Of a DNA stretch of 7,709 nt, positions 1-6,384 are shown one piece after another; the stretch's first letter is position 1, and each line of letters opens with the position of its first letter. Position numbers and translations under genes: made by a program. Under the pieces are notes generated by a model. The model made no database searches. It was not told the origin of the DNA and saw only the letters and a list, made by a program, of their open reading frames with translations. The DNA lies in assembly GCA_003487805.1 (NCBI GenBank), contig DNNE01000135.1, positions 1,023-8,731 of the forward strand, read 5' to 3'. The stretch is from Blastocatellia bacterium (lineage in GTDB: Bacteria; Acidobacteriota; Blastocatellia; Pyrinomonadales; Pyrinomonadaceae).

Positions 1-855
1 TACTATTCGCTGATGGATTGGCATCATTCCGACGGCGCCCAATCGAAAACCGATGAAGCGGCGCGGCGCCGTTTCGTCGACTACATCCACGGGCAAGTGA
101 AAGAGTTAACGACGAATTATGGCAAGCTGGACGTGCTCTGGTATGACGTGGCGTGGCCACTCGATGCGAAGGGTTGGGAATCGATTGAGATGAACACGAT
201 GGTGCGCAAGCTGCAGCCTGACATCATCATCAACAATCGTTCGAAGATACCGGAAGACTTTGATACGCCGGAACAACGGATTGAAGCTTCGCAAAATCGT
301 CCGTGGGAATCCTGCATGACTCTAAATGACAGTTGGGGTTATCACAGCGCGGACTTTAATTGGAAGAGTCCGACGACGGTGATTCGCAACTTAATCACCT
401 GCGCGCGCGATGGCGGCAACTACCTTCTCAACATCGGGCCCAAACCTGACGGCACGATTCCCGAAGAATCTGTGCGCATCCTTTCCGCGGTTGGCGACTG
501 GATGGGCAAAAACGGGGCAACCATTCGCGAATCCGATCCTTGCCAACCTCGTCGTGGCAATTATCTGAGTTTCACGCGCAAGGGCAACACGCTTTACGCG
601 CACGTTCATTACTGGCCGGGCGACACCGTGGTGATCGGAAATCTCTTGAACAAAGTTCTGTCGGCCAGGATGTTTGCGACCGGTGAGCCGGTGAAATTCC
701 AGCAGGACGACTTTCGCATCAAGCTAACGGGACTGCCGAAGAAAGCCCCTGACCTGGTGACCACGTTTGCGCTCGAGTTGGATGGCGAGCCGAAACAGGA
801 TCACGAAGGCAAGCGTGCAGTGAAACCACGCGCAGGTATTTATAGGTCAGTTTGA
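1..855 (+). CDS. Alpha-L-fucosidase, glycoside hydrolase family 29 (3' part, gene starts upstream of window)
   Basis: The frame is open from base 1 and begins YYSLMDWHH, a typical GH29 barrel segment (family form YYSLxDW), so the ATG at 13 is internal and the 5' part, including any signal peptide, lies outside. About 284 residues are visible. The segment LDVLWYDVAWP carries the aspartate (codon 145-147) that aligns with the catalytic nucleophile of GH29 enzymes. The acid/base glutamate is less certain in this family; candidates are the Glu codons at 271, 283 and 307. GGNYLLNIGPKPDGTIP (from about 412) is the conserved end of the barrel, followed by a C-terminal beta-sandwich-like region. The enzyme should release L-fucose from glycans, probably outside the cytoplasm, though that cannot be seen here. 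The next gene is a fuconolactonase, so the released sugar is probably used on the spot. The family call is firm; the substrate linkage is unknown. Confidence 0.93.
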   Translation, partial: YYSLMDWHHSDGAQSKTDEAARRRFVDYIHGQVKELTTNYGKLDVLWYDVAWPLDAKGWESIEMNTMVRKLQPDIIINNRSKIPEDFDTPEQRIEASQNRPWESCMTLNDSWGYHSADFNWKSPTTVIRNLITCARDGGNYLLNIGPKPDGTIPEESVRILSAVGDWMGKNGATIRESDPCQPRRGNYLSFTRKGNTLYAHVHYWPGDTVVIGNLLNKVLSARMFATGEPVKFQQDDFRIKLTGLPKKAPDLVTTFALELDGEPKQDHEGKRAVKPRAGIYRSV

Positions 856-873
856 TCTTTGAAGGCCGGTTTT

Positions 874-986
874 TCATTTTCCATTTTTCATTTGACATTT
901 ATCATCTGTTATTTCGTTTGACGAATATGGTCCTTCGGGCAAGTCAATTGAAAAATGAGAGATGTCAAATGACAAATGGAAAATGA
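874..986. repeat. Long inverted repeat 1 (arms 874-899 and 961-986), overlaps next gene's start
   Basis: The left arm (874-899, beginning TCATTTTCCATTT) and the reverse complement of the right arm (961-986) agree at 24 of 26 positions, with a 61-nt middle. The middle is itself partly palindromic (TTTGAC near 917-922 against GTCAATTG near 943-950). The arms are AT-rich, unlike the surrounding coding DNA. The right arm contains the ATG at 976 used by the downstream gene, so the element supplies that gene's start region. The structure fits a dispersed palindromic element (REP- or MITE-like). No transposase is visible and no clear target duplication was seen. Confidence 0.8.
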
Positions 987-1818
987 TCCTTTGATCGTTG
1001 ATAGCCATCAGCATTTCTGGGAGGTGGGACGGTTCGACTACCCCTGGATGAGTCCTGAAGTCGAGGTGCTGTGTCACGACTATCTGCCGCCGGCGCTCGC
1101 TTCCGTCTTAAATCGTAATGGCGTCGATAAAACGATTGTCGTCCAGGCGAGCAACAGCCTTGAAGAGACTCGCTGGTTGTTGAGTCTATCGGAACACAAC
1201 GCGTTCATCGGTGGAGTAGTTGGCTGGGTGGACTTACAGAGCGCTGACGTTGCGCAGCAGTTAGATCAGTTTGCGGCGCACCCAAAGTTCAAAGGCGTGC
1301 GACATCTGGTCGAAAGCGAGCCGGCGGATGATTGGTTGACTCAGCAAAACACTTTGAACGGGTTGCGTGAGCTTTCGTCGCGCGGGCTGTCTTACGATTT
1401 GCTGGTCCATACGCGGCACCTGGAGCATGTGAAGAAGGTCGCTGACGAATGTCCTGAGTTACACTTGGTTGTCGATCACCTGGCAAAGCCGCCGGTTGCG
1501 CGCGCTGAGATCGATGAATGGACGCGCGAGATCAAAGAGATAGCGTCGCGTCCGAATGTATGGTGCAAGCTTTCAGGGCTGGTAACCGAAGCAGACTGGG
1601 CCAATTGGCGCGTTGAGGATTTGCAGCCTTATGTTGAGAAGGTGCTGGAGTATTTTGGCCCGGCCCGCATGATGTTCGGCAGTGATTGGCCAGTGTGTCT
1701 GTTGGCAGCGTCTTACGATCAAGTGCTGGAGTCGTTTGAGATACTGTTGGCCGGCCTTAATGAGAAAGATAGGCGACGAGTTTTCTCAGAAAGCGCGATC
1801 GAGTTTTATCGAATTTAA
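976..1818 (+). CDS. L-fuconolactonase-type amidohydrolase (COG3618, amidohydrolase 2 family)
   Basis: This 280-residue protein has the usual length for the family and is predicted to be cytoplasmic, with no signal peptide or membrane segment. The N-terminus carries DSHQHFW with the His-x-His pair (H11, H13). Later come GVVGWVDL, KFKGVRHLV, LVVDHLAKP (D167, H168), NVWCKLSGLV and the C-terminal MFGSDWPVC (D237), which are the landmark motifs of fuconolactonases and related sugar lactonases. The expected reaction is hydrolysis of L-fucono-1,5-lactone to L-fuconate. A fucosidase upstream and dehydrogenases downstream make fucose the best substrate guess; rhamnono- or galactonolactone remain possible. 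The ATG at 976 is the first start after an in-frame TGA at 970 and lies inside the right arm of inverted repeat 1. No good ribosome binding site precedes it; a TTG at 991 is a possible alternative. Confidence 0.88.
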   Translation: MENDPLIVDSHQHFWEVGRFDYPWMSPEVEVLCHDYLPPALASVLNRNGVDKTIVVQASNSLEETRWLLSLSEHNAFIGGVVGWVDLQSADVAQQLDQFAAHPKFKGVRHLVESEPADDWLTQQNTLNGLRELSSRGLSYDLLVHTRHLEHVKKVADECPELHLVVDHLAKPPVARAEIDEWTREIKEIASRPNVWCKLSGLVTEADWANWRVEDLQPYVEKVLEYFGPARMMFGSDWPVCLLAASYDQVLESFEILLAGLNEKDRRRVFSESAIEFYRI

Positions 1819-1846
1819 GGAGCAAGCCGTAGCGGCATAGTCGTTT

Positions 1847-1956
1847 AGTGCTGGGAGCGCGGACGTCCTCGTCCGCACCGCACGATATTTTCACCTAAGA
1901 AGGTTTGAGCGTGCTGCGCACTCTATGCGGACGAGGACGTCCGCGCTCCCGGCACT
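1847..1956. repeat. Long inverted repeat 2 (arms 1847-1877 and 1926-1956)
   Basis: Two 31-nt arms match as reverse complements at 30 of 31 positions; the one difference would be a G-T wobble in RNA. The arm core is GCGCGGACGTCCTCGTCCGC, which has a shorter palindrome, GGACGTCC, inside it. The middle is 48 nt. The element lies between the lactonase stop (1818) and the SDR gene start (1994). Reading it as protein gives an in-frame extension of the SDR (RTRTSALPALAK), which is a translation of the repeat and not part of the enzyme. It would form a very stable hairpin in a shared mRNA. It has no T-run after it, so a plain intrinsic terminator is unlikely. Confidence 0.88.
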
Positions 1957-1965
1957 TGCGAAGCT

Positions 1966-1984
1966 CTCTCCCAAAGGGAGAGGG
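1966..1984 (+). promoter_or_regulatory. Hairpin carrying the ribosome binding site of the SDR gene
   Basis: CTCTCCC (1966-1972), AAA, GGGAGAG (1976-1982) form a 7-bp hairpin. Its 3' arm plus the next bases (GGGAGAGGG, 1976-1984) is the only purine-rich Shine-Dalgarno-like stretch before the ATG at 1994, 9 nt away. The sequence belongs to the same repeat family as the cores of inverted repeat 4 (5076-5107 and 5199-5230). When folded, the hairpin would hide the ribosome binding site. Confidence 0.6.
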
Positions 1985-1993
1985 AATAAGAAA

Positions 1994-2977
1994 ATGTTTC
2001 AGACCTATTTCATAACCGGCGCGCAGGGCTGTATTGGGTCGTGGATTGTGAAGGCCCTGGCTGAGCGTGGCGACACCCCGGTCGTTTTCGATCGCAGTGA
2101 AGACGCGCGTCGCCTGAATGCGATCATGGAACCGGGTGCACTCGAACGGGTACGCTTTATCGCTGGTGACATTACGGATGTAGCGGCGGTGCGCTCAGCT
2201 CTCGAAAGCTCCGGTGCTCGCCGCGTGATTCATCTCGCGGGACTGCAGGTGCCGGCTTGTAAAGCCGATCCGGTAGCCGGCGCCTTCGTGAATGTGATTG
2301 GCACGCTTAACGTTTTCGAATCGGCCAAGGCCGCCGGCACTGAGCGAGTCGTCTATGCCAGCTCGGCCGCGGTCTTCGGCGCGGCTGATGCCGACACTCC
2401 GGTTAAAGAAACGGCTGCGACAGAGCCGGAAACCCACTACGGAGTCTTCAAGCGCACGAACGAAGGCAGCGCGCGAGTCTATTTTCTGGATCATGGACTG
2501 AACAGTGTCGGTCTCAGGCCTTTGACAGTCTATGGGGTGAATCGAGATGCAGGTTTGACGAGCGATCCAACCAAAGCGATGAAGGCCGCCGTCCTTGGCG
2601 TTCCGTTTCGAATTCGTTTTAGCGGTGCTACTGATTTTCAATATGTCGAGGACACCGCCGCCGCATTCATTCGTTGTGCTGATCAAGCGCCCGAAGGCGC
2701 TCACGTTTTCAATTTGCACGGCGAGACCGTCGAAGTCGAAAGGATCGTGAAAGTTGTCAACCAAAACGCAGGGCGCGATCTGGTGACCTTCGGCGGGCCG
2801 CCAATTCCAATCGCGCCGGCGCTGGACGATGCCGCCATCAGGCACATGATCGGCGACTTGCCGTCGACACCGCTTGAAGTTGGCGTGCGCGAAACGATGC
2901 GCCGCTTTACGGAGTTGCATGAAGCCGGACAGTTAGATACGAGTGACATAGATTCAGAAATTTCGGCAACACATTAG
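1994..2977 (+). CDS. NAD(P)-dependent epimerase/dehydratase-family oxidoreductase (extended SDR), possible sugar 1-dehydrogenase
   Basis: This 327-residue protein has the length expected of an extended short-chain dehydrogenase. The N-terminal Rossmann motif is TGAQGCIG (G9, G12, G15). An aspartate ends the second strand (VVFDRS, D33), which suggests NAD rather than NADP. HLAGLQVP and YASSAAVFG (S123/S124) follow, then the catalytic Y149-x3-K153 in HYGVFK. LRPLTVYG is the usual substrate-side motif. I chose the ATG at 1994 because the protein then begins MFQTYFITGAQG and a GGGAGAGGG site stands 9 nt upstream; the longer frame from 1925 is only repeat sequence. Its relatives include sugar epimerases and uronate-dehydrogenase-like enzymes that oxidise the anomeric carbon to a lactone. 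Next to a fuconolactonase, an L-fucose 1-dehydrogenase role is attractive but is an inference. It ends 9 nt before the next gene, so the two are probably co-transcribed. Confidence 0.85.
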   Translation: MFQTYFITGAQGCIGSWIVKALAERGDTPVVFDRSEDARRLNAIMEPGALERVRFIAGDITDVAAVRSALESSGARRVIHLAGLQVPACKADPVAGAFVNVIGTLNVFESAKAAGTERVVYASSAAVFGAADADTPVKETAATEPETHYGVFKRTNEGSARVYFLDHGLNSVGLRPLTVYGVNRDAGLTSDPTKAMKAAVLGVPFRIRFSGATDFQYVEDTAAAFIRCADQAPEGAHVFNLHGETVEVERIVKVVNQNAGRDLVTFGGPPIPIAPALDDAAIRHMIGDLPSTPLEVGVRETMRRFTELHEAGQLDTSDIDSEISATH

Positions 2978-2986
2978 AGGATTGTT

Positions 2987-4192
2987 TTGAGTACTTCGAT
3001 TGGAGCATGGGAAAAACCGGCCGCGCTGGGCGAAACGCGCGCAACGATGCGCGCCGGCGTGTTGTGTGGCGTTGAGCAGGTGGAAGTGCGCGACGTTCCT
3101 TTGCCGGTTGCGAACGCGCATGAGGTGATAGTGCGTGTGTCCGCCGTCGGGCTGTGCGGCACTGATGCTCACATCTTCGCGGGTCACGCGAACTACAACA
3201 CAGATGAGTACGGGCAGCCGATTCCTTTCGATGTCGTTCCGCAAATCCTGGGACACGAAATCAGCGGCCGTGTTGAAGAAACAGGCACTGAGGTCAGTGA
3301 TCTCGCGCCTGGTGACCGCGTGGTTATTGATCAGGGATTGAACTGTGTAAGTTTGCGGCGCGAAACTCTTTGCGAGTATTGCCGCACCGGCGACTCACAT
3401 CAATGCGAGTTCTACGCCGAACATGGCATTACCGGACTGCCCGGCGGCCTGGCTGAGTTCATTGCGGTGCCTGCGGTTAATGCGATCCCAATCCACAGCG
3501 ATCTTAGTTTGACTCTCGCGGCCATGGCTGAGCCCTTGGGCTGCGTTATTCATGCGTCCGATGCGGCGGCGCGCGCCCAGGCGCGCTATCACTTAAATGG
3601 AAACTCGAGCGGACGCCAGGTGGAATCGGTGCTCGTATGCGGCGCCGGTCCGGCTGGATTAATGTTCGTGCAGTATCTAAGACGCGTACTCGGCTACGAC
3701 GGATTGTTGTTGGTGAGCGAGCCCAATTCCGACAAACGAAATCTGTCTTTGCAACTAGGGGCGGACACGACGATTGATCCCGGCGATCGCGATGCGGTTG
3801 AGGCGGTCCACGATTATACGGCGGGCAAGGGAGTCGATTATCTGATTGAAGCATCGGGCGCGGGACGAGTACTGGCGTTCATCCCCGGACTGATTCGAAA
3901 GCAGGCCACCGTGCTGCTGTACGGTCACGGGCACGCAGGCGTCGATCTCAGTGTGCTGAATAACCTGATGTTTCGCGAGCCAACTTTAATAACCCCGGTA
4001 GGCGCATCAGGTGGGTTCGAATCAGACGGCCGTCCTTCGGCGTACGTGCGCGCATTGCAACTCATCGAACAGAAACGAATCGATGTCACTCCGTTCATCA
4101 CCCACCGTTACACTTCGCTTGAATCTGTGCAGACTGCTTTGGCCACGGACATCCACACGCCGGGATACATCAAGGGAGTAGTCACCCTCTGA
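2987..4192 (+). CDS. Zinc-dependent alcohol/polyol dehydrogenase (MDR superfamily)
   Basis: This 401-residue cytoplasmic MDR protein starts at TTG 2987, preceded by AGAGG (2976-2980) at a 6-nt spacing. An ATG at 3047, giving MRAGVLCGVEQVEVRDVPLP, is an alternative nearer to the usual family start. Catalytic zinc residues are visible: C57 in GLCGTD and H90-E91 in GHEISG. The structural zinc loop is E126-x2-C129-x2-C132-x7-C140, with glutamate where most relatives have cysteine. AMAEPLGCVIHA follows, then the nucleotide-binding CGAGPAG (G219-G224) and E245 at the end of the next strand, which favours NAD. In this cluster it may oxidise fucose or 2-keto-3-deoxy-fuconate, but sequence alone does not fix the substrate; threonine- and sorbitol-dehydrogenase-like activities are alternatives. 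It sits 9 nt after the SDR gene, the tightest junction in the run. Confidence 0.9.
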   Translation: MSTSIGAWEKPAALGETRATMRAGVLCGVEQVEVRDVPLPVANAHEVIVRVSAVGLCGTDAHIFAGHANYNTDEYGQPIPFDVVPQILGHEISGRVEETGTEVSDLAPGDRVVIDQGLNCVSLRRETLCEYCRTGDSHQCEFYAEHGITGLPGGLAEFIAVPAVNAIPIHSDLSLTLAAMAEPLGCVIHASDAAARAQARYHLNGNSSGRQVESVLVCGAGPAGLMFVQYLRRVLGYDGLLLVSEPNSDKRNLSLQLGADTTIDPGDRDAVEAVHDYTAGKGVDYLIEASGAGRVLAFIPGLIRKQATVLLYGHGHAGVDLSVLNNLMFREPTLITPVGASGGFESDGRPSAYVRALQLIEQKRIDVTPFITHRYTSLESVQTALATDIHTPGYIKGVVTL

Positions 4193-4194
4193 AT

Positions 4195-4348
4195 ATTGCC
4201 GATTTGCAATTGCCGATTGCCGATTGATCGTTATACTCCCGTTGCAGCCTGGCACTTGGCAGTGAGACCGCGCGGCATTGCGCCGGCTCGCAGCGTCTAT
4301 GATTGATAGCGACCAACAATTGGCAATTGGCAATCGGCAATCGGCAAT
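4195..4348. repeat. Long inverted repeat 3 (arms 4195-4226 and 4317-4348)
   Basis: Both arms are built from short units of the form ATTGCCG or ATTGCCA. The left arm and the reverse complement of the right arm agree at about 27 of 32 positions; two differences are G/A changes within the repeated unit. The 90-nt middle is GC-rich and not obviously repetitive. The element begins 2 nt after the dehydrogenase stop codon, and its right arm is translated as LAIGNRQSAI at the start of the next gene. This looks like a dispersed intergenic repeat that became part of a coding sequence. Confidence 0.8.
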
Positions 4349-5069
4349 CAGAGTAGGTCTTTTCGTCACCTGCATCGTCGACCAAATGTGGGCCAGCGTC
4401 GGCACGAGTACGGTCGAAGTATTGCGTCGCGCCGGTTGCGAAATCGAATTTGATGAGCGGCAGACTTGCTGTGGCCAGCCGGCTTTCAACACCGGATATC
4501 GGGTGGAAGCTCGACGAGTTGCCGAGCGCTTCATCCAATTGTGCGAAGAGAGCAACGCGGAATTCATCGTCAGCCCTTCCGGCTCGTGCACCGCAATGGT
4601 GCATCACTACGAAGTCTTATTTTCAGAAGATGAAAAGTGGCGCGCGCGCGCGCATGCAGTGGCCGCACGCATGTTCGAGTTAAGCTCGTTTCTGGTTCAC
4701 GTACTGAAAGTCGCCGACGTCGGCGCGCGCTTTAAGGGACGAGTGACGTGGCATGATGCGTGTCACGGTTTGCGCGAGTTGGGCGTGCGCGATGAGCCGC
4801 GCACTTTGATCAAAAACGTGCGCGAAACAGAGTTTGTAGAGTTGGACAACTCGGACGCGTGTTGCGGTTTTGGAGGAACTTTCTCCGTAAAGTATCCGGA
4901 GATATCGACCGCTATCCTGGACCAGAAGATCGAGGCAATTGAAACTTGCGGAGTCGATGCGGTCGTTTCCGGCGATGCAAGTTGCCTGATGCAAATCGGC
5001 GGACGCTTGTCGCGAATCGGATCGAAAGTTCGAGTGATGCATCTGGCGGAGTTGTTGGCGAGTCAGTAG
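4299..5069 (+). CDS. lutA: LutA/YkgE-type (Fe-S)-binding protein, L-lactate oxidation complex subunit
   Basis: The protein has 256 residues from ATG 4299 (263 from an in-frame TTG at 4278). It has two cysteine-rich CCG domains. The first has C25, C57-C58 (TCCGQPAFNTG) and C97 (PSGSC). The second has C155 (HDACHG), C188-C189 (DACCGFGGTFSVKYPEIS) and C229 (GDASC). This double layout and the GLFVTCIVDQMW start are typical of LutA/YkgE, a cytoplasmic subunit of the LutABC complex that oxidises L-lactate to pyruvate. The core probably begins near RVGLFVTC; the residues before it come from inverted repeat 3, so the true start is uncertain and no good ribosome binding site is seen. L-lactate is an end product of non-phosphorylative fucose breakdown, which fits the neighbours. 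No lutB or lutC follows within the window. A GlcF-like role is less likely because the protein is short. Confidence 0.87.
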   Translation: MIDSDQQLAIGNRQSAIRVGLFVTCIVDQMWASVGTSTVEVLRRAGCEIEFDERQTCCGQPAFNTGYRVEARRVAERFIQLCEESNAEFIVSPSGSCTAMVHHYEVLFSEDEKWRARAHAVAARMFELSSFLVHVLKVADVGARFKGRVTWHDACHGLRELGVRDEPRTLIKNVRETEFVELDNSDACCGFGGTFSVKYPEISTAILDQKIEAIETCGVDAVVSGDASCLMQIGGRLSRIGSKVRVMHLAELLASQ

Positions 5070-5075
5070 TCTTAG

Positions 5076-5230
5076 CCCTCTCACTCTGGGAGAGGGTTGG
5101 GTGAGGGCCTGGTCGGGCACCCATCAGAGAATTATTTGTCTGATTCTTGCGAATCCGAGTGGAAGGAGAAACTCAAAAAATACTTAGTCGAGGCTAAACC
5201 CTCACCCCAACCCTCTCCCAAGGGAGAGGG
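5076..5230. repeat. Long inverted repeat 4 (arms 5076-5107 and 5199-5230)
   Basis: Two 32-nt arms are near-perfect reverse complements, differing by two small indels and about one substitution. Each arm contains its own palindrome of the CTCTCCC/GGGAGAG type plus a GTTGGGTGAGGG tail. The middle is 91 nt. The element starts 6 nt after the lutA stop. This repeat family also provides the hairpin at 1966-1984. Read as protein it gives strings such as PSPQPSPKGEG, a common translation artefact of this repeat type; the short frames through it are not genes. Confidence 0.88.
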
Positions 5231-5512
5231 AGTTCAACCACGAGTTTCTCACGGAACTTTTGGGGAATTCGGAGACCTTAAGGCTGGGGCCAGGAAAATT
5301 CAAGTCTGATTTGCAAAGCAGGGCATGCTTCTCCCTGACATGAAACATACCCTGCTTCCCTTGCCGTCGGGACGTGCGCGGGACTCTATTCGTGCTCTTG
5401 AGTTAACGTCTGTACGTTTGCATACCAAAAAAAGAGACGCGACACAATCGTCATACTTCGAACAAACTCGCAGTTCTGGTGACCTGTGAAATGGTCGGCG
5501 GATCCATTTGCC
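5231..5512. other. Non-coding stretch between convergent genes, with one imperfect hairpin
   Basis: I see no gene here. The main structure is an inverted repeat, AAGCAGGGCATG (5316-5327) and CATACCCTGCTT (5346-5357), matching 11 of 12 with an 18-nt loop; GCAA and TTGC further out extend it after a bulge. It may end lutA transcripts, but no T-run follows. On the minus strand a 7-T run (5427-5433 in + coordinates) follows the response regulator gene. The only stem before it is 4 bp (5436-5439 with 5449-5452), so an intrinsic terminator there is weakly supported. Confidence 0.45.
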
Positions 5513-5896
5513 TTAAGCCGACATGGCTTTTATCCTGGTGGGGACGTAGTAATCCAGAATCGCATCGAGGCGATCGAAATCGATCGGTTTGACCAGGTAG
5601 TCGTCACAGCCCGCGGCTACGGCAGTGTCGAAGTGATTGTCATATCCGGTGATGACAACCAGCGGCACCTCCGTCAGCCCCAGCTCCTTCCTGAGCCGAT
5701 GTATTACATTCAGACCGTTCAGACGGGGAAGTTCCAGATCGAGCAGGACCAATCCAGGGTTCTGATGCTGGATGACCTCGACGGCCTGCTCTCCATCGCT
5801 TGCCTCCATGACTCGATAGCCCTTAGCGGCGAGCAATGCTTGAAACATCTGGCGGGTATCATCGTTGTCATCGGCGACCAAAACGGTCGGCTTCAT
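5513..5896 (-). CDS. Stand-alone response regulator receiver domain (CheY-like)
   Basis: This 127-residue protein is a single receiver domain with no output domain, acting in the cytoplasm as a phosphorylation target of an unknown histidine kinase. All key residues are present: the acidic pair D9-D10 in VLVADDNDD, phospho-acceptor D53 in LVLLDLELP, T83 in VVITGY, and K103-P104 in YLVKPID. I chose the ATG at 5896 because the domain begins right there (MKPTVLVADD). The frame stays open to an ATG at 6109, but those 71 residues look unstructured and unlike a domain. AGAGG lies 12 nt before the start, a little far. The gene converges with lutA and has no kinase partner in the window. Its cellular role, such as chemotaxis or signal relay, cannot be told from sequence. 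Confidence 0.9.
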   Translation of the reverse strand: MKPTVLVADDNDDTRQMFQALLAAKGYRVMEASDGEQAVEVIQHQNPGLVLLDLELPRLNGLNVIHRLRKELGLTEVPLVVITGYDNHFDTAVAAGCDDYLVKPIDFDRLDAILDYYVPTRIKAMSA

Positions 5897-6384
5897 GGAT
5901 AACCGCGGCCTCTGCGAGATTTGGATGTCCGGAGTCCCTGTTCGCAGAGGTTTCTGATCGAACAAAGCATGCTGCTCGCCGAGTGAAGTGCGATCATTGG
6001 GGCGCGAAGGGTATTGCATCGTATTGGCGGAAGGTGGATCTTCTTCGCGGAACGCTCCAAGCTTCCTCTCCTTATTAGGTATATCAATTGTCGGGGGGCG
6101 GGCTGGCATGAGTATCTACGCCGCTTTGGAGGGTGCGTCTGTACGCAAGCGGACATAGCGGCGAAAAGAGGTCGAGTGCGCGTTTCATCCTCGAACTCAC
6201 CTGGACGAGGGCAAGACGTTTAGTGCAAACAGGCGCGTGTTAGAGAGGTATCTGCCGCATATTGCCCTCCGAAACCTCCGGTTTTGTGGCGTGATCGCTG
6301 TGAGTTCCCTCCGTGAGTTGGACTTAGCCGCCTTAGCTGATGCAGCAGCAGGCCGTCCAATCCGCCCGCAAGCGAAATCTTCAC
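5897..6384. other. Upstream region of the response regulator; no firm gene
   Basis: Nothing here is convincingly coding. On the minus strand a strong Shine-Dalgarno-like AAGGAGAGGA (6073-6064) stands 3 nt before a TTG at 6060. That TTG opens a 55-codon frame whose TGA overlaps the response regulator ATG as ATGA (5896-5893). The predicted peptide matches nothing I recognise and is rich in Arg, Ser and Leu. It could be a short translationally coupled upstream ORF, a leader, or chance. No clear -35/-10 pair for the response regulator was found. Confidence 0.35.

Noticed and set aside
1925..1993. N-terminal extension of the SDR protein from ATG 1925
   Set aside because: The added residues are translations of inverted repeat 2 and the CTCTCCC hairpin; the fold starts at MFQTYFITG and a ribosome binding site precedes ATG 1994.
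2195..2920. Long minus-strand open frame (241 codons) opposite the SDR gene
   Set aside because: It lies wholly within a gene with clear family motifs on the + strand, and its translation is low-complexity Arg/His/Ser-rich with no recognisable domain.
4022..4607. Minus-strand frames of 189 and 141 codons around the MDR-lutA junction
   Set aside because: They cover the end of the MDR gene, inverted repeat 3 (giving peptides such as LPIANC) and the start of lutA. They are shadows plus repeat translation.
4640..4658. Alternating GC tract (GCGCGC...GCATGCA) as possible Z-DNA or a regulatory site
   Set aside because: It lies inside lutA and encodes ordinary Ala/Arg/His residues of the protein; codon choice explains it.
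874..5230. CRISPR array or phage att sites as an explanation for the repeats
   Set aside because: The repeats are inverted pairs of different families, not regularly spaced direct repeats with spacers, and no cas gene, integrase or tRNA adjoins them.
5097..5309. Small + strand frame after lutA
   Set aside because: Its residues (PSPQPSPKGEG) are repeat translation and no domain is seen.
5427..5452. Minus-strand terminator after the response regulator gene
   Set aside because: The T-run is good but the stem before it is only 4 bp, too weak to list as a terminator.
5897..6109. 71-residue N-terminal extension of the response regulator
   Set aside because: It is not domain-like, the receiver fold starts exactly at the internal ATG 5896, and no ribosome binding site suits ATG 6109.
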